Source: Mesorhizobium shangrilense (GTDB taxonomy: Bacteria; Pseudomonadota; Alphaproteobacteria; Rhizobiales; Rhizobiaceae). Taken from it: a stretch of 64,000 nucleotides of DNA. This document shows, one piece after another, positions 57,927 through 64,000 of the stretch (position 1 is the stretch's first letter; every line of letters starts with the position of its first letter). The notes beneath the pieces were generated by a model. That model was not told the origin of the DNA. It saw nothing but the letters and a program-made list of their open reading frames with translations, and ran no database searches. The stretch lies in contig NZ_JAQGPN010000001.1 of assembly GCF_028826155.1 (NCBI RefSeq), positions 1,307,501-1,371,500 of the forward strand, in the 5' to 3' direction. The position numbers and the translations under genes are program-made.

Positions 57927-59579
57927 TTACTTCGCTGCCTTTCGTCCTGCATTGCGGCCGGAAAAGATGCAGCCGCCGAGAAAAGTGCCTTCCAGTGCAT
58001 TGTAGCCGTGATAGCCGCCGCCGCCAAAGCCCGCGACTTCGCCAGCGGCGTAAAGGCCAGGCACTGGCTCACCCGCTGCATCGAGAACCTGGCCGTCGAG
58101 ATTGGTGTGGAGACCGCCAAGCGTCTTGCGGGTGAGGATGTTGAGACGCACGGCGATCAGCGGGCCGTTGGCGGGATCGAGGATGCGGTGCGGCTTGGCC
58201 GTACGCACGAGGCGGTCGCCGAGGTAGGAGCGAGCCCCGCGGATCGCGGTCACCTGGGCATCCTTGGAGAACGGATTTGCGATCTCTCGGTCCCGCGCCT
58301 CGATCTGCGCGCGAATGGCGGACGGATCGAGCAGGTCGTTGCCGGCGAGCCTGTTCATTTCCGCGACGAGTTCGCCGAGGTCGGACCGGACGATGAAGTC
58401 CGGGCCTTTCTCCATGAAGGCGCGAACGGGCGGGGGCGCGCCGGCCCCGCGGCGGCTCTTCAGCACGGCGAGCCAGCTCTTCGAGGTCATGTCCGGGTTC
58501 TGCTCGGAGCCTGACAGCGCGAACTCCTTCCTGATGATGGCGTGGGTGAGGATGAACCAGGAATAGTCGTGGCCGGTCGACAGGATGCGCTTCAGCGTGC
58601 CGAGCGTGTCGAAGCCGGGCATGAAGGGCGGCTCGAGCCGCCTTCCCAGCGCATCGAACCAGAGCGACGAGGGGCCGGGCAGGATGCGGATGCCGTGGTT
58701 CGGCCAGATCGGCGACCAGTTCTCGACGCCCTCCGTGTAGTGCCACATGCGGTCGGCATTGATGATCGCGGCGCCGGCCTGCTCGGCGATGCCGATCATG
58801 CGGCCGTCGACATGATGGGGCACGCCGGAAATCATCCGCTTCGGGGCCGGGCCAAGCCGCTCCACCGGCCAGTTCCTGCGCACCAGTTCGTGATCGCCGC
58901 CGATGCCGCCGGAGGTGACGAGCACGGCGTCTGCCCAGAACTCGAACTCGCCGGCCACGGTGCGGCTCGACTGCTGTCCGCGCTCGACGGTCGTCGGCTC
59001 AAGGACCTCGCCGGTGACGCCGGTGACGGCGCCGTTGGTCTTGATGAGCCGGCTCGCCCGGTGCCGGAATTTGAGCACGATGCGGCCGGCTTCGACATGG
59101 GCGCGGACACGCCGGATGAACGGCTCGAGCACGCCGGGACCGGTGCCCCAGATCAGGTGGAAGCGAGGGACCGAGTTGCCGTGGCCGGTCGCCAGCCCGC
59201 CGCCACGCTCGGCCCAGCCGACGACCGGGAACCAGCGCATGCCCATGGAGTGGAGCCAGCCGCGCATCTCGCCGGCGGCGAAGTCGACATAGGCCTCGGC
59301 AACTTTGCGCGGCCAGAAATCCTCGGCGCGGTCGAACTGCGCCGAACCCATCCAATCCTGCAGGGCCAGTTCGCGACTGTCCCGGATGCGCATGCGGCGC
59401 TGCTCGGGGCTGTCGACGAGGAAGAGGCCGCCGAGCGACCAGAATGCCTGCCCGCCGAGCGCGTTCTGGCCCTCCTGTTCGAGCAGGATGACGCGCTTGC
59501 CGGCGTCGCCGAGCTCTGCCGCGGCGACGAGGCCCGCAAGCCCGCCGCCGACGATGATGGCGTCCGCATGTTCGGCCAA
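57927..59579 (-). CDS. FAD-binding dehydrogenase, ketosteroid dehydrogenase/fumarate reductase type
   Basis: 550 residues. The FAD motif AIIVGGGLAGLVAAAELGDAGKRVILLEQE is at residues about 7-37. The C-terminal FAD segment PGLYAAGEVAGFGGGGYHGYNALEGTFLGGCIFSGRNAG closes the fold. It resembles putative FAD-dependent 2-ring dehydrogenases whose substrate is unknown. It is the probable first or second gene of a unit with the M20 enzyme. Confidence 0.88.
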   Translation of the reverse strand: MAEHADAIIVGGGLAGLVAAAELGDAGKRVILLEQEGQNALGGQAFWSLGGLFLVDSPEQRRMRIRDSRELALQDWMGSAQFDRAEDFWPRKVAEAYVDFAAGEMRGWLHSMGMRWFPVVGWAERGGGLATGHGNSVPRFHLIWGTGPGVLEPFIRRVRAHVEAGRIVLKFRHRASRLIKTNGAVTGVTGEVLEPTTVERGQQSSRTVAGEFEFWADAVLVTSGGIGGDHELVRRNWPVERLGPAPKRMISGVPHHVDGRMIGIAEQAGAAIINADRMWHYTEGVENWSPIWPNHGIRILPGPSSLWFDALGRRLEPPFMPGFDTLGTLKRILSTGHDYSWFILTHAIIRKEFALSGSEQNPDMTSKSWLAVLKSRRGAGAPPPVRAFMEKGPDFIVRSDLGELVAEMNRLAGNDLLDPSAIRAQIEARDREIANPFSKDAQVTAIRGARSYLGDRLVRTAKPHRILDPANGPLIAVRLNILTRKTLGGLHTNLDGQVLDAAGEPVPGLYAAGEVAGFGGGGYHGYNALEGTFLGGCIFSGRNAGRKAAK

Positions 59580-59617
59580 CGCATCCTCCCCCTCGTCCTC
59601 AAGGTGGAGTTTAGCGG

Positions 59618-60637
59618 CTAGCGGGCGGCGCGCAATTCCCGCAGAAGGTCATCGCCGCTCCAGCGCCGGCGCGGGCCGGCGACGGATTCGTGGATGAGCT
59701 CGACCAGCCGACGGTTGACGGAGGCCGGCACTCCGTTCCGTTCCGCCAGGCGCACGATCTCGCCGTTCAGCCAGTCGACGTCGGTCCTGCGGCCGCTGTC
59801 GAGCGCATCGATCATGGAGGAGCGGGCGGCAGGGTCGATCGCCAGCATGTTGCTGGCCAGCCGCAGGAACAGCCAGTCAGGCAATTCCAGAAGCCAGGGC
59901 ACCAAGGAAGGCGGCAGCGGGGTGAGTTTGGCGGGGCGGATGCCGGCTGCCTTCATTGCCGCCAGCGCCTCGCGCTGCGCCAACGCCAGGCACCGCCGAT
60001 AGGCGCGCTGCGACAGCTCCTCGCGCAAGGGGAGGGCGGAGAGGCCGCTGATGGCATTGTTGAGGTTGAGCAGGAGCTTGCCCCACTGGATCGGGCGGAA
60101 CTCGGCGTGCTGGTGGAGAGGCAGGCCAGCGGCTTCGAAGGCTGCAAGGAACGGAGCGAGGGCGTCGCTCTTTTCCACGTCCAGCGCGCCGCCGCTCGCC
60201 TGCTTGAACGTGGAGCCGGGAAGCTGGACGACGTTGAACGGCACCATGCCGCCGAGCACGGTGCGGCCAGGGAGGGCCCTGCGCAGGATCTCCTCGTTGC
60301 CGATGCCGTTCTGGAAGCTGACGACGAGGGCCTTGCCCGGCGCGTATCGTGCGACCGAAGCTGCCGCCGCTTCCGTGTCGCCGGCCTTGACCGTGACCAG
60401 GACGAGGTCGGCGTCGCCCAGTGCGGCGGGGTCGGTGCGGTAATCGACCTCGCCTGGCGGCACGCGCCGGTCGGCGCCCAGATGGTCCGTGAGGCGCAGG
60501 CCTTCCGTGGCGACCTGCTTCGCCATGCGCTCGCGCCCGATGAAGCGCACCCGCGCTCCGGCAGCGGCGAGTCGGCCGCCGACATAGCAGCCGATGCTGC
60601 CGGCGCCGAAGACGGCGATGAGCGGCGCCTTTTCCAT
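59618..60637 (-). CDS. Ketopantoate reductase-like protein (PanE/ApbA family)
   Basis: 339 residues from the ATG at 60637 behind AGGGG; an ATG at 60652 would add five residues. GAGSIGCYVGGRLAAAGARVRFIGR near the N-terminus is the NADPH motif. The catalytic lysine region is IQWGKLLLNLNNAIS near 185. Family members reduce 2-dehydropantoate or other 2-oxo acids. Whether it serves pantothenate synthesis cannot be told from sequence. It lies 38 bases before the flavoprotein gene, which suggests a shared operon. Confidence 0.9.
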   Translation of the reverse strand: MEKAPLIAVFGAGSIGCYVGGRLAAAGARVRFIGRERMAKQVATEGLRLTDHLGADRRVPPGEVDYRTDPAALGDADLVLVTVKAGDTEAAAASVARYAPGKALVVSFQNGIGNEEILRRALPGRTVLGGMVPFNVVQLPGSTFKQASGGALDVEKSDALAPFLAAFEAAGLPLHQHAEFRPIQWGKLLLNLNNAISGLSALPLREELSQRAYRRCLALAQREALAAMKAAGIRPAKLTPLPPSLVPWLLELPDWLFLRLASNMLAIDPAARSSMIDALDSGRRTDVDWLNGEIVRLAERNGVPASVNRRLVELIHESVAGPRRRWSGDDLLRELRAAR

Positions 60638-60748
60638 CGCGATTCCCCTCATCCGGCCTCATCGGGCTCAACCCGAGGCTCGACACATCGAGCCGCAGGC
60701 TGCCCTCTGGCGAGCCCGAGGTCAAATTCGGGCGGCCGGAGGCGGCGT

Positions 60749-62236
<1,488 letters not shown>

Positions 62237-62504
62237 GGGACCTCCGATAGGCAGTTCGGTCGGAGAGGACACGATGTCAGGCAGCTTGGCAAGCGCGGGG
62301 TCAGTTTCCATGGCGCGGCCTCCGTCGACAGGAAGATCCTCTTGGTGCTGCGCCTGCGAGATGCCATCGGCCGGCGACCGCTCGCGGGGTGAGGCGTGCG
62401 TTGCCGTCGTGGCTAACATTCGCGTGATCCGCCAGAGCCAGTGAAATAAACCGCATTCGGCGAGCGTACTCCTAGGCAGTGGACCATATGCGGAGGCCAT
62501 GGCC

Positions 62505-62996
62505 ATGCTCAGCCGACGATACTTCCTGCTTGGCGCCACCGGCAGTGCGGCGCTGGCGTCCGTATTGCTCATGCGTTCGTCGCCCGGCCGGGCCACCGGC
62601 GTATTCGCCGTAGCGCACACGGACGACGAGTGGAGAAAGCTGCTGACACCGGAACAGTATTCGGTGCTCCGCCAGGGAGGCACGGAGTATCCGTTCACCA
62701 GCCCGCTCAATTCCGAGCATCGAAAGGGCGTATTCGCCTGCGCAGGATGTACGCTTGAACTCTTCTCGTCGGACACCAAGTTCGACAGCGGCACCGGCTG
62801 GCCGAGCTTCTGGGCACCGCTGCACGGGGCGATCGGCACCGAACAGGACACGTCCTTCGGAATGGTTCGCAATGCTGTGCATTGCAGCCGCTGCGGCGGA
62901 CATCTTGGCCACGTCTTCGATGACGGGCCAAAGCCCACCGGACTCAGATACTGCATCAACGGCGTTGCGATGACGTTCAAGGCCGCGGCCGCGTGA
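62505..62996 (+). CDS. msrB: Peptide-methionine (R)-S-oxide reductase, exported
   Basis: 163 residues from the ATG at 62505, which has GGAGG eight bases before; an ATG at 62499 is only two bases from that site. A twin-arginine-like signal, SRRYFLLGATGSAALASVLL, precedes the catalytic domain, so it should act in the periplasm. Zinc cysteines C79, C82, C127 and C130 and the catalytic C150 in RYCIN are present. The resolving cysteine of the usual DSGCGWPSF is threonine (T97). It is followed by msrA 51 bases later. Confidence 0.95.
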   Translation: MLSRRYFLLGATGSAALASVLLMRSSPGRATGVFAVAHTDDEWRKLLTPEQYSVLRQGGTEYPFTSPLNSEHRKGVFACAGCTLELFSSDTKFDSGTGWPSFWAPLHGAIGTEQDTSFGMVRNAVHCSRCGGHLGHVFDDGPKPTGLRYCINGVAMTFKAAAA

Positions 62997-63047
62997 GCGT
63001 AGGATGCGCAAGCAACCTCGCCTTCTCAAGGAAAAGGGAGAACATCG

Positions 63048-63773
63048 ATGAGCTTCCTGCTTCGCAAAGTTCGGCCTGCCCACGGGGCGTGGGCCACCAT
63101 CATCGCGATAGGCATGCTGGCCTTCGGCGCGTCGACCGCAATGACCGAGGAAGGCATAGCCATCCCTGCGCCCAGCCTGGACGAGCCGGCAAGCCAAAGT
63201 GCGACGGAGACCGCCGTATTGGCCGGCGGGTGTTTCTGGGGCGTGCAGGGTGTCTTCCAACGCGTGCGCGGCGTGGAGAACGCAGTCTCCGGTTATGCCG
63301 GCGGTGCGCAGCAAACTGCCGTCTACGAAATCGTCGGCAGCGGCGCGACTGGTCACGCGGAGGCGGTCAAAATCAGCTACGATCCTCAGAAGATCAGCTA
63401 CGGCAAGCTGCTGCAGGTCTATTTTTCGGTCGCTCACGATCCGACCCAGCTGAACCGCCAAGGTCCGGACAAAGGCACACAGTACCGCTCGACGATCTTC
63501 GCGCAGAACGCCGCGCAGGCGAAGATCGCGGAGGCGTATATCGCCCAACTCGAGAAGGCAAAGACGTTCAAGATGCCGATCGTGACGACGATCGAATCGG
63601 GAAAGGCGTTCTATGCCGCCGAGGACTATCATCAGGATTTCCTGACGCTGCACCCGGACTATCCGTACATCGTCTATGTCGATCTACCGAAGGTGGAGAA
63701 CCTGAAGCGGCTGTTCCCGAAGCACTACAGTGACGACCCGGCACTGGTGTCGGAAGCGAGCGCCTCGAACTGA
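63048..63773 (+). CDS. msrA: Peptide-methionine (S)-S-oxide reductase, exported
   Basis: 241 residues, GGGAG-type ribosome site before the ATG. A hydrophobic N-terminal segment (WATIIAIGMLAFGASTAM, residues about 15-32) indicates export or membrane anchoring. Catalytic C62 lies in GGCFWGVQ, and the segments GYAGG, GHAEAVKISYDP and YHQDFL are typical of MsrA. No other cysteine occurs in the protein. With msrB it forms a probable periplasmic repair pair for oxidised proteins. Confidence 0.95.
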   Translation: MSFLLRKVRPAHGAWATIIAIGMLAFGASTAMTEEGIAIPAPSLDEPASQSATETAVLAGGCFWGVQGVFQRVRGVENAVSGYAGGAQQTAVYEIVGSGATGHAEAVKISYDPQKISYGKLLQVYFSVAHDPTQLNRQGPDKGTQYRSTIFAQNAAQAKIAEAYIAQLEKAKTFKMPIVTTIESGKAFYAAEDYHQDFLTLHPDYPYIVYVDLPKVENLKRLFPKHYSDDPALVSEASASN

Positions 63774-63796
63774 CCACACGCCGGTTGGCCGCTAGA

Positions 63797-64000
63797 CTAG
63801 CGCTCTGTCAGCTTCAGCTCGATGCGGCGGTTCTTGTTGCGGGCCTCGTCGGTGTCGGTCGCGTCGAGCGGCTGGTGCTCGCCGAAGCCTGCGGCGACCA
63901 GACGGTTGGCCGGCACGCCGTTGGCGATCAGGAATTTTACCACGGACGTTGCGCGGGCGGACGAGAGCTCCCAGTTGTCGCGGTAGCGGCCGGAGCCGGA
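63797..64000 (-). CDS. OmpA-family protein, C-terminal end (partial)
   Basis: The minus strand reads 67 residues in one frame to a TAG at 63797. They contain WELSSARATSVVKFLIANGV, then NRLVAAGFGEHQPLDATD and RNKNRRIELKL, the OmpA/MotB peptidoglycan-binding core. The N-terminus lies beyond the window, so it could be OmpA-like, MotB-like or a chemotaxis-related protein. It converges on msrA with 23 bases between stops. Confidence 0.88.
   Translation of the reverse strand, partial: SGSGRYRDNWELSSARATSVVKFLIANGVPANRLVAAGFGEHQPLDATDTDEARNKNRRIELKLTER

Overview
The window looks like a chromosomal segment of a high-GC alphaproteobacterium, most likely order Hyphomicrobiales (Rhizobiales), close to the Mesorhizobium/Phyllobacteriaceae type. 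This rests on high GC throughout, the hemC-hemD-Mic60-hemY order, rpmE divergent from an ABC exporter, DUF982 and DUF2934 proteins, many solute-uptake ABC systems, and GC-rich mosaic intergenic repeats. I made no database search. Product names rest on motifs and family resemblance, and starts on overlaps and Shine-Dalgarno positions.

Layout. (1) 1-12207, plus strand: a probable single operon with two Dpp/Opp-type peptide ABC transporters. They bracket an M81 (MlrC-like) metallopeptidase, an enolase-superfamily enzyme and a proline iminopeptidase, which suggests import and dismantling of an unusual peptide. (2) 12397-17998, plus: a ROK regulator, a ribose/fructose-type ABC transporter, an SDR dehydrogenase and a GNAT enzyme. 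(3) 18017-25344, minus: a second sugar locus with a MalK-type ATPase, two permeases, a binding protein, a SIS-domain protein, a GntR/UTRA regulator and an FGGY kinase. A perfect inverted repeat lies just upstream of the regulator. Two copies of one palindromic mosaic repeat lie in regions 2 and 3. (4) 25545-35479: a complete taurine module. TauABC imports taurine, TauXY oxidises it to sulfoacetaldehyde, Xsc makes acetyl phosphate and sulfite, Pta makes acetyl-CoA, and a MocR-type TauR is divergent from tauA. An overlooked 47-residue membrane-protein ORF sits between xsc and pta, overlapping the pta start.

(5) 35660-41319: small DUF proteins, Ku, a ModE-like regulator, an MFS exporter, an FHA-adenylate cyclase, a glutamine-amidotransferase-like protein and a TerB-like protein. 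(6) 41419-46372: hemY, Mic60 (mitofilin), hemD and hemC on the minus strand, divergent from tsaD-gpsA. (7) 48596-53944: YciI, EVE, methyltransferase, LysR, DUF1127, L,D-transpeptidase and an OmpR-type regulator, then a cyclic-nucleotide-binding protein and rpmE facing each other across a terminator. (8) 54139-60637: an ABC exporter, a VapBC-like toxin-antitoxin pair, an M20 amidohydrolase, an FAD dehydrogenase and a ketopantoate-reductase-like protein. (9) 60749-64000: an M32 carboxypeptidase, an exported MsrB-MsrA pair and the C-terminus of an OmpA-family protein.

Most of the window is ordinary catabolic and housekeeping DNA. The parts that deserve a second look are the peptide-salvage island, the small ORF in the taurine operon, the same-frame toxin-antitoxin genes, the Msr pair lacking resolving cysteines, and the repeats.
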